Of a stretch of 64,000 nucleotides of DNA, positions 41,137-51,241 are shown piece after piece. The notes beneath the pieces were generated by a model. That model had not been told where the DNA came from. It saw only the letters and a list, made by a program, of their open reading frames with translations, and made no database searches. Every line of letters begins with the position of its first letter. Within the stretch, counting starts at the first letter, position 1. The DNA lies in assembly GCF_900106065.1 (NCBI RefSeq), contig NZ_LT629796.1, positions 2,938,501 through 3,002,500 of the forward strand, written 5' to 3'. This stretch comes from Pseudomonas mandelii (GTDB lineage: Bacteria > Pseudomonadota > Gammaproteobacteria > Pseudomonadales > Pseudomonadaceae). Made by a program: the position numbers and the translations under genes.

Positions 41137-42285
41137 ATGAGTCTTTCCTCTTTCAAGATTGCTCACAAACTGATCACCGGCGCAGGTGCCATCGAGCAGT
41201 TGGCCGCCGAACTCACCCGCCTGGATATCGACAACCCGCTGATCGTCACCGACGCGGCGCTGGTCAAGTCCGGCACGGTCGAGCTGGCGCTGGCGCAGTT
41301 GGGCGATCGATCCTACGAAATTTTCGACCGTGTGCTGCCAGACCCGGAAATCGCCATCGTCGAAGACTGCATGCGGGTTTACCGCGAGGGCGGGCATGAC
41401 GGTCTGATTGGCCTCGGCGGCGGCAGCGCCATCGACATCGCCAAAAGCGTCGCGGCCTACGCCGGTTACCACGGTGCGCTGGAGGATCTGTTTGGTGTGG
41501 ATCAGGTGCCGCGCAAAGGCCCGCCGCTGATCGCCATCCCGACCACGGCTGGCACCGGGTCGGAGGTGACCAATGTGGCGATCCTCTCCGACAAGGTCGC
41601 GCAATTGAAGAAGGGCATTGTCAGCGACTATCTATTGCCGGACGTGGCGCTGGTCAGTCCGCAAATGACCCTGACCTGCCCACGCAGCGTCACCGCCGCC
41701 AGCGGTGTCGACGCGCTGGTGCATGCCATCGAATCCTACCTGTCGGTCAACGCCTCGCCGATCACCGATGCCCTGGCCATCGGCGCCATCAAGCTGATCG
41801 CCAAAGCGCTGCCCAAGGCCTACGCCAACCCGTCCAACCTGCAAGCCCGCGAAGACATGGCCACCGCCAGCCTGATGGCCGGCATGGCCTTCGGTAATGC
41901 CGGGGTCGGTGCGGTGCATGCGCTGGCGTATCCGCTGGGCGGGCGTTTCAACATTGCTCATGGCGTCAGCAACGCCTTGCTGCTGCCGTATGTCATGACG
42001 TGGAACAAGATGGCCTGCGTCGAGCGTATGCAGGATATTGCCGAAGCCATGGGGGTGAGGACTGTCCATCTGAGCGCCAACGAAGCAGCGGACAAAGCCG
42101 TGGAGGCAATGGCCGCATTGTGCGCGGCGGTAGAGATTCCGCCAGGGCTGCGCAGTTTCGGTGTGCCCGAGGATGCGATCCCGGCCATGGCCGTGGAAGC
42201 GGCGGGGATCGAGCGCCTGATGCGCAACAATCCACGCAAACTGAGCGCCGTCGATATCGAGAAGATTTACCGAGCGGCGTACTGA
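41137..42285 (+). CDS. Iron-containing alcohol dehydrogenase
   Basis: A 382-residue group III alcohol dehydrogenase. [17 protein letters not shown] binds NAD(P), [12 protein letters not shown] is conserved, and the metal ligands fall in [32 protein letters not shown]. The substrate is unknown; because it follows the 4-aminobutyrate/5-aminovalerate-type importer it could reduce a semialdehyde, which is inference only. The ATG at 41137 is preceded by AAGAGG; a GTG at 41101 lies further upstream. Confidence 0.9.
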   Translation: MSLSSFKIAHKLITGAGAIEQLAAELTRLDIDNPLIVTDAALVKSGTVELALAQLGDRSYEIFDRVLPDPEIAIVEDCMRVYREGGHDGLIGLGGGSAIDIAKSVAAYAGYHGALEDLFGVDQVPRKGPPLIAIPTTAGTGSEVTNVAILSDKVAQLKKGIVSDYLLPDVALVSPQMTLTCPRSVTAASGVDALVHAIESYLSVNASPITDALAIGAIKLIAKALPKAYANPSNLQAREDMATASLMAGMAFGNAGVGAVHALAYPLGGRFNIAHGVSNALLLPYVMTWNKMACVERMQDIAEAMGVRTVHLSANEAADKAVEAMAALCAAVEIPPGLRSFGVPEDAIPAMAVEAAGIERLMRNNPRKLSAVDIEKIYRAAY

Positions 42286-42365
42286 TCATCGCGGCCACGT
42301 CGCGCGCATCAAAGCATGAGGTATACAATGCGCGCCATCGTGATTCTGCTCAAAAAAGGTGCGTC

Positions 42366-43040
42366 ATGCAGCCCTTCGTCATTGCTCCGTCGATTCTCTC
42401 CGCCGACTTCGCCCGCCTGGGTGAAGAAGTGGACAACGTCCTGGCCGCCGGCGCCGACTTCGTGCACTTCGATGTCATGGACAACCACTACGTACCGAAC
42501 CTGACCATCGGCCCGATGGTTTGCGCCGCGCTGCGCAAATACGGGGTGACCGCGCCGATTGACGCGCACCTGATGGTCAGTCCGGTGGACCGCATTGTCG
42601 GTGACTTCATCGAGGCCGGCGCGACCTACATCACCTTCCACCCCGAAGCCACGCAGCACGTCGACCGTTCCCTGCAACTGATCCGCGAGGGCGGCTGCAA
42701 GTCCGGCCTGGTGTTCAACCCGGCGACGCCGCTGGACGTACTCAAGTACGTGATGGACAAGGTCGACATGATTCTGCTGATGAGCGTCAACCCGGGCTTC
42801 GGCGGGCAGAAGTTCATTCCCGGCACCCTCGACAAGCTGCGTGAAGCACGCGCGCTGATCGATGCCTCCGGCCGTGACATCCGCCTGGAAATCGACGGCG
42901 GCGTCAACGTGAACAACATCCGTGAAATCGCTGCGGCTGGCGCGGACACCTTCGTCGCCGGTTCGGCGATCTTCAATGCACCGAACTACCAAGAGGTGAT
43001 TGAAAAGATGCGTTCCGAACTGGCGTTGGCTCGTCCATGA
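42366..43040 (+). CDS. rpe: Ribulose-phosphate 3-epimerase
   Basis: A 224-residue TIM-barrel enzyme. [50 protein letters not shown] and the phosphate site EIDGGVN are intact. It interconverts ribulose 5-phosphate and xylulose 5-phosphate. AAGGTG precedes the ATG. Its stop overlaps the gph start (ATGA), and gph leads into trpE. Confidence 0.98.
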   Translation: MQPFVIAPSILSADFARLGEEVDNVLAAGADFVHFDVMDNHYVPNLTIGPMVCAALRKYGVTAPIDAHLMVSPVDRIVGDFIEAGATYITFHPEATQHVDRSLQLIREGGCKSGLVFNPATPLDVLKYVMDKVDMILLMSVNPGFGGQKFIPGTLDKLREARALIDASGRDIRLEIDGGVNVNNIREIAAAGADTFVAGSAIFNAPNYQEVIEKMRSELALARP

Positions 43041-43855
43041 GTGGCTTTGAGCAGCTGTTTCCGGGGCGTCTGCCACGGCTGGTGATGTTCGATCTGGATG
43101 GCACGCTGGTCGATTCGGTCCCGGACCTCGCTGTGGCCGTGGATAACATGCTGCTCAAACTGGGGCGTCAACCCGCCGGCATCGAGTCGGTGCGTGAATG
43201 GGTCGGCAATGGCGCGCCGGTGCTGGTCCGCCGTGCGCTGGCCGGCGGCATCGACCATTCGGCGGTCGACGATGGCGAAGCCGAGGGCGCGCTGGATATC
43301 TTCATGGAGGCTTACAGCGAGAGCCATGATCTGACCGTGGTCTATCCCGGCGTGCGTGACACCCTGAAATGGCTGCACAAGCAGGGTGTCGAAATGGCGC
43401 TGATCACCAATAAGCCGGAGCGCTTCGTCGCGCCACTGCTGGATCAGATGAAAATCGGCCGTTACTTCAAATGGATCATCGGCGGCGACACCTTGCCGCA
43501 GAAGAAACCTGACCCGGCCGCGCTGTTTTTCGTGATGAAAATGGCCAACATCCCGGCCTCGCAGTCGCTGTTTGTCGGCGACTCACGCAGCGATGTGCTG
43601 GCGGCGAAAGCGGCAGGGGTCAAGTGCGTGGCCCTCAGCTACGGCTACAACCACGGTCGGCCGATTTCGGAAGAGTCGCCGGCGCTGGTGATCGACGATC
43701 TGCGCAAGCTAATTCCCGGTTGCCTGGATCCAGCCGCTGAGATAACGTTGCCCGACGTTGCTCAATCCCCTTCTGGAAACGCCATCGTGGTGGTCACTCG
43801 CAAACTCTGGATGAAAGTCATCAAGGCCCTGGCCCGTTGGCGTTGGCGCGCCTGA
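43037..43855 (+). CDS. gph: Phosphoglycolate phosphatase Gph, with Trp-rich C-terminal tail
   Basis: A 272-residue HAD phosphatase. [14 protein letters not shown] carries the nucleophilic and acid Asp, LITNKPERF the motif II Thr, KKPDPAA the motif III Lys, and [16 protein letters not shown] motif IV. It hydrolyses 2-phosphoglycolate. The HAD fold is complete by about residue 235. The extra tail ends [10 protein letters not shown], with two Trp codons TGG CGT TGG seven codons or fewer before the stop. That tail is also the probable trpE leader peptide (see 43811-43926). Confidence 0.95.
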   Translation: MSGFEQLFPGRLPRLVMFDLDGTLVDSVPDLAVAVDNMLLKLGRQPAGIESVREWVGNGAPVLVRRALAGGIDHSAVDDGEAEGALDIFMEAYSESHDLTVVYPGVRDTLKWLHKQGVEMALITNKPERFVAPLLDQMKIGRYFKWIIGGDTLPQKKPDPAALFFVMKMANIPASQSLFVGDSRSDVLAAKAAGVKCVALSYGYNHGRPISEESPALVIDDLRKLIPGCLDPAAEITLPDVAQSPSGNAIVVVTRKLWMKVIKALARWRWRA

Positions 43856-43926
43856 CTCGATTCTGGCCGGCTTTCCGGCGCGTTTGCATACCTGACTGTT
43901 AGCACCTCAAGCCACGAGGCTACCCC
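43811..43926 (+). promoter_or_regulatory. trpE attenuation leader overlapping the gph 3' end
   Basis: An ATG at 43811, in frame with gph, starts a 14-codon reading frame ending ARWRWRA and stop at 43853-43855, with Trp codons at 43838 and 43844. After it, GCCGG-CTTT-CCGGC (43866-43879) forms a hairpin followed by gcgtttgc, and CGCGCC (43847-43852, in the last codons) can pair instead with GGCGCG (43877-43882). The two pairings exclude each other. Attenuation of trpE is known in P. putida; the overlap with gph and the exact terminator are inferred. The T-tract is weak. Confidence 0.65.
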
Positions 43927-45408
43927 ATGATCCGCGAAGAATTCCTGCGTTTGGCCGCTGCCGGCTATAACCGTATCCCGTTGGCCTGCGAAACCCTGGC
44001 CGACTTCGACACGCCGCTGTCGATCTACCTGAAACTGGCCGACGAGCCAAACTCCTACCTGCTGGAATCGGTGCAGGGCGGGGAGAAGTGGGGCCGTTAT
44101 TCGATCATTGGCCTGCCGTGCCGCACCGTGCTGCGGGTTCATGATCATCACGTCAGCGTGACCCACGACGGCGTCGAGATCGAAAGCCATGAAGCCGAAG
44201 ATCCGCTGGCCTTCGTTGAAGCATTCAAAGCCCGCTACAACGTGCCAACCATTCCCGGCCTGCCACGCTTCAATGGCGGTCTGGTGGGTTACTTCGGTTA
44301 CGACTGCGTGCGCTATGTGGAGAAACGTCTGGGCAAATGCCCGAACCCGGATCCGCTGGGCGTGCCGGACATTCTGCTGATGGTCTCCGACGCGGTGGTG
44401 GTGTTCGACAACCTCGCCGGGAAGATGCACGCCATCGTGCTGGCCGATCCGTCGCAGGACGATGCATTCGAGCAAGGCCAGGCGCGACTGGAAGAGCTGC
44501 TGGAAAAACTCCGTCAGCCGATCACCCCGCGCCGCGGCCTGGATTTCAGCAAGCAACAGTCGGCTGACCCGGTATTCCGTTCGAGTTTCACCCAGGACGA
44601 TTACGAAAAAGCCGTCGACACCATCAAGGAATACATCCTGGCCGGTGACTGCATGCAGGTCGTGCCGTCCCAGCGCATGTCGATCGACTTCAAGGCTGCG
44701 CCGATCGATCTGTACCGGGCGCTGCGTTGCTTCAACCCGACGCCTTATATGTATTTCTTCAACTTCGGCGACTTCCACGTCGTCGGCAGTTCGCCGGAAG
44801 TGCTGGTGCGGGTCGAAGACAACCTGATCACCGTGCGCCCGATTGCCGGCACTCGCCCACGCGGGGCTAACGAAGAGGCCGATCTGGCGCTGGAAAAGGA
44901 CTTGTTGTCGGACGACAAGGAAATCGCTGAGCACTTGATGCTGATCGACCTGGGCCGTAACGACACCGGTCGGGTGTCGGAAATCGGTTCGGTGAAGCTC
45001 ACCGAGAAGATGGTCATCGAGCGTTATTCCAACGTGATGCACATCGTCTCCAACGTCACTGGCCAATTGAAAGCCGGGCTGACGGCGATGGACGCGCTGC
45101 GGGCGATTCTGCCGGCGGGCACATTGTCGGGCGCGCCGAAGATTCGGGCGATGGAAATCATCGACGAACTGGAGCCGGTCAAGCGTGGCGTCTACGGCGG
45201 GGCGGTGGGCTACTTCGCCTGGAACGGCAACATGGACACCGCCATTGCGATCCGCACGGCCGTGATCAAGGATGGCGAGCTGCACGTGCAGGCCGGCGGC
45301 GGCATCGTCGCCGATTCGGTGCCGGCGCTGGAATGGGAAGAAACCCTGAACAAGCGCCGCGCGATGTTCCGCGCCGTAGCCCTGGCCGAACAAACCCCGG
45401 ACGCCTGA
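43927..45408 (+). CDS. trpE: Anthranilate synthase component I TrpE
   Basis: A 493-residue protein. The tryptophan feedback site [19 protein letters not shown] lies near residue 40, and the chorismate-binding domain follows ([48 protein letters not shown]). With TrpG it makes anthranilate from chorismate. A 71-bp gap carrying the attenuator-like leader separates it from gph. Confidence 0.98.
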   Translation: MIREEFLRLAAAGYNRIPLACETLADFDTPLSIYLKLADEPNSYLLESVQGGEKWGRYSIIGLPCRTVLRVHDHHVSVTHDGVEIESHEAEDPLAFVEAFKARYNVPTIPGLPRFNGGLVGYFGYDCVRYVEKRLGKCPNPDPLGVPDILLMVSDAVVVFDNLAGKMHAIVLADPSQDDAFEQGQARLEELLEKLRQPITPRRGLDFSKQQSADPVFRSSFTQDDYEKAVDTIKEYILAGDCMQVVPSQRMSIDFKAAPIDLYRALRCFNPTPYMYFFNFGDFHVVGSSPEVLVRVEDNLITVRPIAGTRPRGANEEADLALEKDLLSDDKEIAEHLMLIDLGRNDTGRVSEIGSVKLTEKMVIERYSNVMHIVSNVTGQLKAGLTAMDALRAILPAGTLSGAPKIRAMEIIDELEPVKRGVYGGAVGYFAWNGNMDTAIAIRTAVIKDGELHVQAGGGIVADSVPALEWEETLNKRRAMFRAVALAEQTPDA

Positions 45409-45437
45409 GTTCACGCAACATCTGTGGGAGTGAGCCT

Positions 45438-45530
45438 TTGTGGCGAGGGAGCTTGCTCCCGTTGGCCTGCGAAGCAGGCCCAATCGACGAATGCTTCGCA
45501 GCCGAGCGCGAGCAAGATCGCTCGCCACAA
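45438..45530. repeat. Palindromic intergenic repeat (TTGTGGCGAG type)
   Basis: Outer arms ttgtggcgag and ctcgccacaa, with nested inverted stretches around cctgcgaagcagg and gcgagcaagatcgctcgc. It lies between convergent trpE and estP, just before their terminator. Confidence 0.75.
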
Positions 45531-45544
45531 TAAGTGTTCAGCAT

Positions 45545-45583
45545 AAAAAAACGCGGCGTCTGTGAGGGCGCCGCGTTTTTTTT
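45545..45583. terminator. Bidirectional terminator of trpE and estP
   Basis: AAACGCGGCG (45549-45558) pairs with CGCCGCGTTT (45569-45578), with an A-run before and eight T residues at the other end. It suits both convergent genes. Confidence 0.85.
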
Positions 45584-45592
45584 GCCTGATGT

Positions 45593-47503
45593 TTAGAAGT
45601 CCAGCGCAACGCCTACGTTAATGCCTTGCTGGGTAAAGTCATCATCCTTGCGAATGTCATAACTCGCCCGCAAAGCCAGGTCCTTGGTGAGGTTGTGGCT
45701 CACGCCCAGGTTCAGGCGGTTCAGGTTGGTCTGTGGGGTATAGCCGGCCAGGGTGTAGCGGTTGTTCGGCAGGCTGTTGAGGTTCATGGTCACATTCTGG
45801 GTATCGTCGTTGTACTCACGCTCGTGAGCCAGTTCGCCGAAGACCTGGGTCTGTGAGGTGATCTGGTACTTACCCTGGAGGCCAAGGCCGAGACGCCGGG
45901 AAATGCGCGATTGGTCGTCGAATGTCAGCGCAGTGGAGTCGGCGCCATTCTCCGAGTAACCGTCGACTTCAACTTTGGCGAAATCAGCGCTCACGAATGG
46001 CGACAAGTGCCACGGGCTGCTCGCCATCGGCGCGATGTCGTACCCCACGCGACCGCTGAAAGCCACCAGATAGCCGTCGGTATCGCCTTTCTCCCCGCGT
46101 TCATTGACCCCCAGCTGGAATTTACGTTTGAGGCTGTCGTAATCCAGATGCCCGGCCGTCACGGCCGCGTCACCCCACCAGCGATTCTGCTGGTACTGGG
46201 CGAACGCCGTGCCCATGTAGGTATTGAGCTTGTAGTCCGAATCGTTGTCGCCGGCTTCGAGCTTCTGGTTGTAGAAGCCCGCCGCCAAACCTACACGCCA
46301 CGCGTCATTCAGCCGGTAGCTGCCACCGATGTTGAGGTTGGCGCCATTGCCGTCAGCACTGGCACCACTGCGCTGGCTGTCGAAATCCTGGTGCTGGCCG
46401 CCGCCGGCGACAATCGCTCGCCATTGGCCCACGCCTTGCCAGTTTTCCCAATCGGCCAGCCATTGGTTGCGCAACTCATCCTGATGAGAGCGCAGCGTAC
46501 CCTGGGCCATTTGTGGCAACAGGGTGGCTTCCCACGGCGCGGCCAGCAGCGAGTAAGCGTAATCGGCAATCAGACGCTGCCCGGCTTCGGTCGGGTGCAC
46601 CGAGTCGTTGTAGATCAGCTTGGTCGGGTCCGGCGTCGCACTGTTGATGCCGTAACGGGCGTTTTCGGTACAGCTGCTACCGCTGAAACAGGTGGCGCTC
46701 AGGTTCTGGTCGGTGGCCAGGCCGAACTGCGCCGGGTTGGAAAACGTCTCTTTGAGCAGCACCGGAATGTTGAGCGGGATGACGTTGGCATTGACGTTTT
46801 GCAGCTGGCTCACCAGTTCGGTGTTGAACTGAGAACTGAGCTGGGATGTGAACGCTTGCAACGGGGTGCCGTTGAAGGCCGGGGTAAAGCCGATGTCCGG
46901 CAGCAACCAGACCATGATGTAGCGAGCACCGGCCTGTTGCAGGGTTTGCACGCTGCTGACCAGACGATCGGCGGCAGCGCTGGCCTGGGGCAGGCTGGTC
47001 ACGCGCCCCTGAAGGAAGTCATTACCACCGCCCGAAATGTAATACAGCGCATTCGGGTCGGCGCGGAAATTGTTCGACGGCAGGTAACCTGCCCGGGTGC
47101 GATCACCCGTGGCGGAGGTGCTGGTGATCGAGTCGAGAATCTGGTCGGTACGATAACCGCCGACGGCCCAGTTGTTGCCATCGGGCTGGCCATTGCTGGC
47201 ACGTACCGCCGAGGACGATGAGGCGGTCTGATCCGCCGAGAACCCCAGTTTCCCCCCCAGGATCTGCGTGGAGTTGAGCGAGCGGACTTCACCGTTGCCA
47301 TCCAGGTAAACCGGCCCCGTGCGGTTGGTATAGCGCTGGGTCGAGCCGGCAGGCCCGCCCGTGTCGGCAAAGGTCCCGGCATCGTTGAGACTGTCGCCGA
47401 AGACGACGAAATTGGAGTAAGGGTTAGGCGCGGCGATCGCCTGGGCGCAGGCCGCGGCGAGCAAGCATCCTGCGAGCGGTACAAACAACGTCTGTTTGAT
47501 CAT
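45593..47503 (-). CDS. estP: Autotransporter GDSL esterase EstP/EstA
   Basis: A 636-residue protein. After a signal peptide (about 1-25, ending AIAA) the passenger shows GDSL block [13 protein letters not shown] with the nucleophilic Ser, block III GGGNDFL and the DxxH motif DSVHPTEAG; an autotransporter beta-barrel occupies about residues 360-636, ending in F (VGVALDF). It displays the esterase at the cell surface. P. aeruginosa EstA of this type is needed for rhamnolipid production and motility. The ATG at 47503 is preferred over a TTG two codons upstream. It splits trpE from trpG. Confidence 0.93.
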   Translation of the reverse strand: MIKQTLFVPLAGCLLAAACAQAIAAPNPYSNFVVFGDSLNDAGTFADTGGPAGSTQRYTNRTGPVYLDGNGEVRSLNSTQILGGKLGFSADQTASSSSAVRASNGQPDGNNWAVGGYRTDQILDSITSTSATGDRTRAGYLPSNNFRADPNALYYISGGGNDFLQGRVTSLPQASAAADRLVSSVQTLQQAGARYIMVWLLPDIGFTPAFNGTPLQAFTSQLSSQFNTELVSQLQNVNANVIPLNIPVLLKETFSNPAQFGLATDQNLSATCFSGSSCTENARYGINSATPDPTKLIYNDSVHPTEAGQRLIADYAYSLLAAPWEATLLPQMAQGTLRSHQDELRNQWLADWENWQGVGQWRAIVAGGGQHQDFDSQRSGASADGNGANLNIGGSYRLNDAWRVGLAAGFYNQKLEAGDNDSDYKLNTYMGTAFAQYQQNRWWGDAAVTAGHLDYDSLKRKFQLGVNERGEKGDTDGYLVAFSGRVGYDIAPMASSPWHLSPFVSADFAKVEVDGYSENGADSTALTFDDQSRISRRLGLGLQGKYQITSQTQVFGELAHEREYNDDTQNVTMNLNSLPNNRYTLAGYTPQTNLNRLNLGVSHNLTKDLALRASYDIRKDDDFTQQGINVGVALDF

Positions 47504-47620
47504 GAGCAAGTCCGTTTATTTATTGTTGTAGTGAACGAAACGACAGTACCAAAAACTTCCGGCCTTTTGCCATCGGTCGCGAACCCTTCGATTGTTTCGC
47601 AGCCAGTCGCCACGGCCATA

Positions 47621-47649
47621 TTGCACGCTCTGCCCAGCTAAGTTACTGT
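47621..47649 (+). promoter_or_regulatory. Possible sigma-70 promoter of trpL-trpGDC
   Basis: TTGCAC (47621-47626) and TACTGT (47644-47649) with 17-base spacing, 11 bp before the leader peptide ATG. The -10 matches poorly at the end, so this is tentative. Confidence 0.4.
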
Positions 47650-47659
47650 GCCGAGACGT

Positions 47660-47746
47660 ATGAATGAGACCTTCCCCGTGTTGATCATCAGCAAACTTCT
47701 GGATCAAGTCATCAAGGCACACGCCCGCTGGCGTTGGCGCGCCTGA
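47660..47746 (+). CDS. trpL: Tryptophan leader peptide before trpG
   Basis: A 28-codon frame ending VIKAHARWRWRA and stop. Trp codons stand at 47729 and 47735. The sequence is similar at base level to the 3' end of gph (gcaaact, gtcatcaaggc, and an identical tggcgttggcgcgcctga). The first ATG is used; GTG at 47678, with GAGA before it, is an alternative. The peptide itself is not expected to have a function; the ribosome position over the two Trp codons would control transcription of trpGDC. Confidence 0.72.
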   Translation: MNETFPVLIISKLLDQVIKAHARWRWRA

Positions 47747-47908
47747 ATTCTTTTGCCGGCCCCGCCGGACCTGTACCGCTTTGCCTTCTTCACCCGTATG
47801 ACATACCGCTTTGCTGGCGCACCCGGCGACTGAAAAAGCGCAGGACGCTGCGGGTAATCATTCGAAGGCTGTATTAAAAGTCAGTGAATTCAAGAGGTTC
47901 CAAACGCC
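47747..47908 (+). promoter_or_regulatory. Attenuator region of trpGDC
   Basis: Just after the leader stop, CCGGC-CCC-GCCGG (47756-47768) forms a hairpin in the same place as the GCCGG/CCGGC hairpin before trpE. It is followed by pyrimidine-rich sequence (ctttgccttcttc) but no run of T. The 11-base direct repeat taccgctttgc occurs twice (near 47774 and 47805), and agcgcaggacgctgcg can form a further stem near 47839. trpG begins at 47909. Confidence 0.55.
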
Positions 47909-48502
47909 ATGTTGCTGATGATCGATAACTACGACTCTTTTACTTACAACGTTGTGCAGTACCTCGGTGAGCTCGGCTCCCAGGTCAAAGTCGTGCGCAA
48001 CGATGAACTCACCATTGCCGACATAGAAGCCCTCAACCCTGAGCGCATCGTCGTGTCCCCCGGTCCTTGCACACCGACCGAAGCCGGCATCTCGCTCGAC
48101 GTGATCAAGCATTTCGCCGGCAAGCTGCCGATTCTCGGCGTCTGCCTCGGCCACCAGTCCATCGGCCAGGCCTTTGGCGGTGATGTAGTCCGCGCCCGCC
48201 AAGTCATGCACGGTAAGACTAGCCCGGTATTCCACGAGGACAAGGGCGTGTTCGAAGGTCTGAATCATCCGCTGACGGTGACGCGTTATCACTCGCTGAT
48301 CGTCAAGCGCGAAACCCTGCCCGATTGCCTGGAGCTGACCGCCTGGACCCAGCTCGAAGACGGCTCGGTCGACGAGATCATGGGCTTGCGCCACAAGACA
48401 TTGAACATCGAGGGTGTGCAGTTCCACCCCGAGTCTATCCTCACCGAGCAGGGCCACGAGCTGTTCGCAAACTTCCTCAAACAAACCGGCGGCACGCGCT
48501 AA
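47909..48502 (+). CDS. trpG: Anthranilate synthase component II TrpG
   Basis: A 197-residue class I glutamine amidotransferase. The catalytic Cys is in [15 protein letters not shown], with His and Glu in [18 protein letters not shown] forms the oxyanion region. It supplies ammonia to TrpE. First gene of trpGDC, 9 bp before trpD. Confidence 0.98.
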   Translation: MLLMIDNYDSFTYNVVQYLGELGSQVKVVRNDELTIADIEALNPERIVVSPGPCTPTEAGISLDVIKHFAGKLPILGVCLGHQSIGQAFGGDVVRARQVMHGKTSPVFHEDKGVFEGLNHPLTVTRYHSLIVKRETLPDCLELTAWTQLEDGSVDEIMGLRHKTLNIEGVQFHPESILTEQGHELFANFLKQTGGTR

Positions 48503-48511
48503 GGACTTTTC

Positions 48512-49561
48512 ATGAATATCAAGACAGCCCTGAGCCGTATCGTCGATCAGCTCGACCTCAGCACCGATGAAATGCGCGATGTGATGCGCGAAATCATGAC
48601 CGGGCAATGCACGGATGCGCAGATCGGCGCGTTCATGATGGCCATGCGCATGAAGAGCGAAAGCATCGATGAGATCGTCGGCGCGGTCTCTGTCATGCGC
48701 GAGTTGGCGGACAAGGTCGAACTCAAGACCCTCGACGGCGTCGTCGATGTGGTCGGCACCGGCGGTGATGGTGCGAACATTTTCAACGTCTCGACGGCTT
48801 CCTCCTTCGTAGTCGCTGCAGCCGGTTGCACCGTAGCCAAGCACGGTAACCGTGCGGTGTCGGGCAAAAGCGGCAGCGCCGATCTGCTGGAGGCGGCCGG
48901 GATCTACCTGAACCTGACCCCGGTGCAGGTGGCTCGCTGCATCGATAACGTCGGCATCGGTTTCATGTTTGCCCAGACCCATCACAGTGCCATGAAGCAC
49001 GCCGCCGGCCCGCGCAAGGATCTCGGCCTGCGTACCTTGTTCAACATGCTCGGCCCGCTTACGAATCCGGCCGGCGTGAAACATCAGGTGGTGGGTGTGT
49101 TCAGTCAGGCGTTGTGCCGGCCACTGGCCGAAGTCTTGCAACGTCTGGGCAGCAAGCACGTGCTGGTGGTGCACTCGAAGGATGGCCTGGACGAGTTCAG
49201 CCTGGCGGCGCCAACCTATGTGGCAGAACTGAAGAATGACCAGATCACCGAATATTGGGTCGAGCCAGAAGACTTGGGCATGAAGAGCCAGAGCCTGCAC
49301 GGCCTGGCAGTGGAAAGTCCGGCGGCGTCCCTTGAGCTGATTCGCGATGCTTTGGGCAAGCGCAAGACCGAGAGCGGTCAGAAAGCCGCCGAGATGATTG
49401 TGCTCAATGCCGGTGCGGCGCTTTACGCCGCCGACCTGGCGACCAGTTTGAAAGAAGGCGTTGCCCTGGCGCACGATGCGCTGCACACAGGCCTCGCTCG
49501 GGAAAAACTTGAGGAGTTGGGTGCATTTACCGCGGTATTCAAAGTGGAGAATGAGGGATGA
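48512..49561 (+). CDS. trpD: Anthranilate phosphoribosyltransferase TrpD
   Basis: A 349-residue enzyme. [16 protein letters not shown] is the PRPP-binding loop; [19 protein letters not shown] and [17 protein letters not shown] are family signatures. It joins anthranilate to PRPP. Overlaps trpC by 4 bp. Confidence 0.98.
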   Translation: MNIKTALSRIVDQLDLSTDEMRDVMREIMTGQCTDAQIGAFMMAMRMKSESIDEIVGAVSVMRELADKVELKTLDGVVDVVGTGGDGANIFNVSTASSFVVAAAGCTVAKHGNRAVSGKSGSADLLEAAGIYLNLTPVQVARCIDNVGIGFMFAQTHHSAMKHAAGPRKDLGLRTLFNMLGPLTNPAGVKHQVVGVFSQALCRPLAEVLQRLGSKHVLVVHSKDGLDEFSLAAPTYVAELKNDQITEYWVEPEDLGMKSQSLHGLAVESPAASLELIRDALGKRKTESGQKAAEMIVLNAGAALYAADLATSLKEGVALAHDALHTGLAREKLEELGAFTAVFKVENEG

Positions 49562-50394
49562 GTGTACCGACGGTTCTGGAAAACATTCTGGCCCGCAAAG
49601 TCCAGGAAGTCGCCGAGCGTAGCGCCCGTGTGAGTCTGGCGGAGCTGGAAAGTCTGGCCAAGGCGGCCGATGCACCCCGTGGTTTTGCCCAGGCATTGAT
49701 TGCTCAGGCCAAGTCGAAACAACCGGCCGTCATTGCCGAAATCAAGAAAGCGTCGCCAAGCAAAGGCGTGATCCGCGAGCACTTCGTTCCCGCCGACATC
49801 GCCAAAAGCTACGAGAAGGGCGGCGCGACGTGCTTGTCGGTGCTGACCGATATCGATTACTTCCAGGGTGCCGATGCGTATCTGCAGCAGGCGCGGGCAG
49901 CGTGCAACCTGCCGGTGATCCGCAAGGATTTCATGATCGACCCGTACCAGATCGTCGAAGCCCGTGCCTTGGGCGCTGACTGCGTGTTGTTGATCGTCTC
50001 CGCACTGGACGACGTGAAAATGGCCGAGCTGGCGGCCGTGGCCAAAAGCGTCGGCCTTGATGTGCTGGTAGAAGTCCATGATGGCAACGAGCTGGAGCGG
50101 GCCTTGAAAACCCTCGACACGCCACTGGTCGGCGTGAACAACCGCAACCTGCACACCTTTGACGTCAGCCTGGAAACCACCCTTGACCTGTTGCCACGTA
50201 TTCCGCGTGATCGCCTGGTGATTACCGAAAGCGGCATTCTCAACCGGGCCGATGTGGAACTGATGGAAATCAGCGACGTGTACGCGTTCCTGGTGGGCGA
50301 GGCATTCATGCGCGCTGAAAGCCCGGGCACTGAACTGCAGCGCCTGTTCTTTCCTGAGCGCGGCGGTCCGGTCAGCGGTTCGACCCTCGACTGA
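49558..50394 (+). CDS. trpC: Indole-3-glycerol phosphate synthase TrpC
   Basis: A 278-residue TIM barrel without the TrpF fusion found in E. coli. [15 protein letters not shown] has the catalytic Lys, [12 protein letters not shown] and [13 protein letters not shown] follow, and [12 protein letters not shown] binds phosphate. Last gene of trpGDC. Confidence 0.98.
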   Translation: MSVPTVLENILARKVQEVAERSARVSLAELESLAKAADAPRGFAQALIAQAKSKQPAVIAEIKKASPSKGVIREHFVPADIAKSYEKGGATCLSVLTDIDYFQGADAYLQQARAACNLPVIRKDFMIDPYQIVEARALGADCVLLIVSALDDVKMAELAAVAKSVGLDVLVEVHDGNELERALKTLDTPLVGVNNRNLHTFDVSLETTLDLLPRIPRDRLVITESGILNRADVELMEISDVYAFLVGEAFMRAESPGTELQRLFFPERGGPVSGSTLD

Positions 50395-50417
50395 TCAGGC
50401 TCAGGCCGAGTCGACCC

Positions 50418-50494
50418 CATCGCGAGCAAGCTCGCTCCCACATTGGATCTGCGGTGTCAGAAAACTCCTTGTGGGGGCGAGCTTGCTCGCGATG
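50418..50494. repeat. Inverted REP pair after trpC
   Basis: Arms catcgcgagcaagctcgctc and gagcgagcttgctcgcgatg-like (ggggcgagcttgctcgcgatg), facing each other across about 30 bases. Confidence 0.85.
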
Positions 50495-50539
50495 GCGGCA
50501 TAAGTAGCACCACAGACTTCATGTCCAACGGAATACCTT

Positions 50540-51241
50540 ATGACCTCAATCGTCTCTTTGACTGTCGAAGCCGGCTTACAGGCCGAACAGGATCTGCTGG
50601 CGTCTGTCTGTGCCGGTGATGTTGAGTTTGGTCTGCTGTTCTGGCAACCCAGCGACCGCGCACTGGTCATGCCCCGACGCCTGAATCGTCTACCCGGCTT
50701 CGAAACGGCCTGCGAAGTCTCAGCCGCCGCCGGTTGGCCGGTGCTGTTGCGTGAAACCGGCGGCGAGCCAGTGCCGCAATCGGCTTCCACCATCAATATC
50801 GCCCTTGTCTACGCACCCCCGCGTAGCGAAGGCGATCAAAATCGAATCGAAAGCGCTTACCGCCGACTCTGCGACCCGATCTGTCAGTTACTGGATGAGC
50901 TGGGCGGCGTTTCGTCCTTGGGCGAAGTCGACGGCGCATTCTGCGATGGCCGTTTCAACGTTAACCTCGACGGCCGCAAGATGGTCGGCACTGCCCAGCG
51001 CTGGCGCCAGAGCAAGGGCGGCACGCGTCCGGTCGGGTTGGTACACGGTGCGTTGTTGCTGGATAACGAACGCGAGTCGATGGTCGCCGCAGTCAATCGC
51101 TTCAATGAAGCCTGCGGCCTGGAGCAGCGGGTTCGCGTCGAAAGCCACATTGCCCTGCATGAGAAATTTGCCGCACCCGATGCGCTCGGGCGGCTTGATG
51201 CGCTTTATCGCCAGTTGCTGGCAGACATGTTCAAGGCTTAG
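50540..51241 (+). CDS. Lipoate-protein ligase family protein (LplA-like)
   Basis: A 233-residue BPL/LplA/LipB-fold protein. [18 protein letters not shown] carries the conserved Lys of the GRKxxGxAQ motif, and [12 protein letters not shown] the following HG-x-LLL motif. The RRxxGGG substrate loop of classical LplA is not obvious; instead [11 protein letters not shown] occurs. It may use lipoate, octanoate or another acyl group. Its stop overlaps the vfr stop region by 4 bp in convergent orientation. Confidence 0.75.
   Translation: MTSIVSLTVEAGLQAEQDLLASVCAGDVEFGLLFWQPSDRALVMPRRLNRLPGFETACEVSAAAGWPVLLRETGGEPVPQSASTINIALVYAPPRSEGDQNRIESAYRRLCDPICQLLDELGGVSSLGEVDGAFCDGRFNVNLDGRKMVGTAQRWRQSKGGTRPVGLVHGALLLDNERESMVAAVNRFNEACGLEQRVRVESHIALHEKFAAPDALGRLDALYRQLLADMFKA

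Noticed and set aside
47516..47722. A 68-codon minus-strand frame upstream of estP
   Set aside because: It is antisense to the Trp leader peptide frame, which has matching sequence before trpE.
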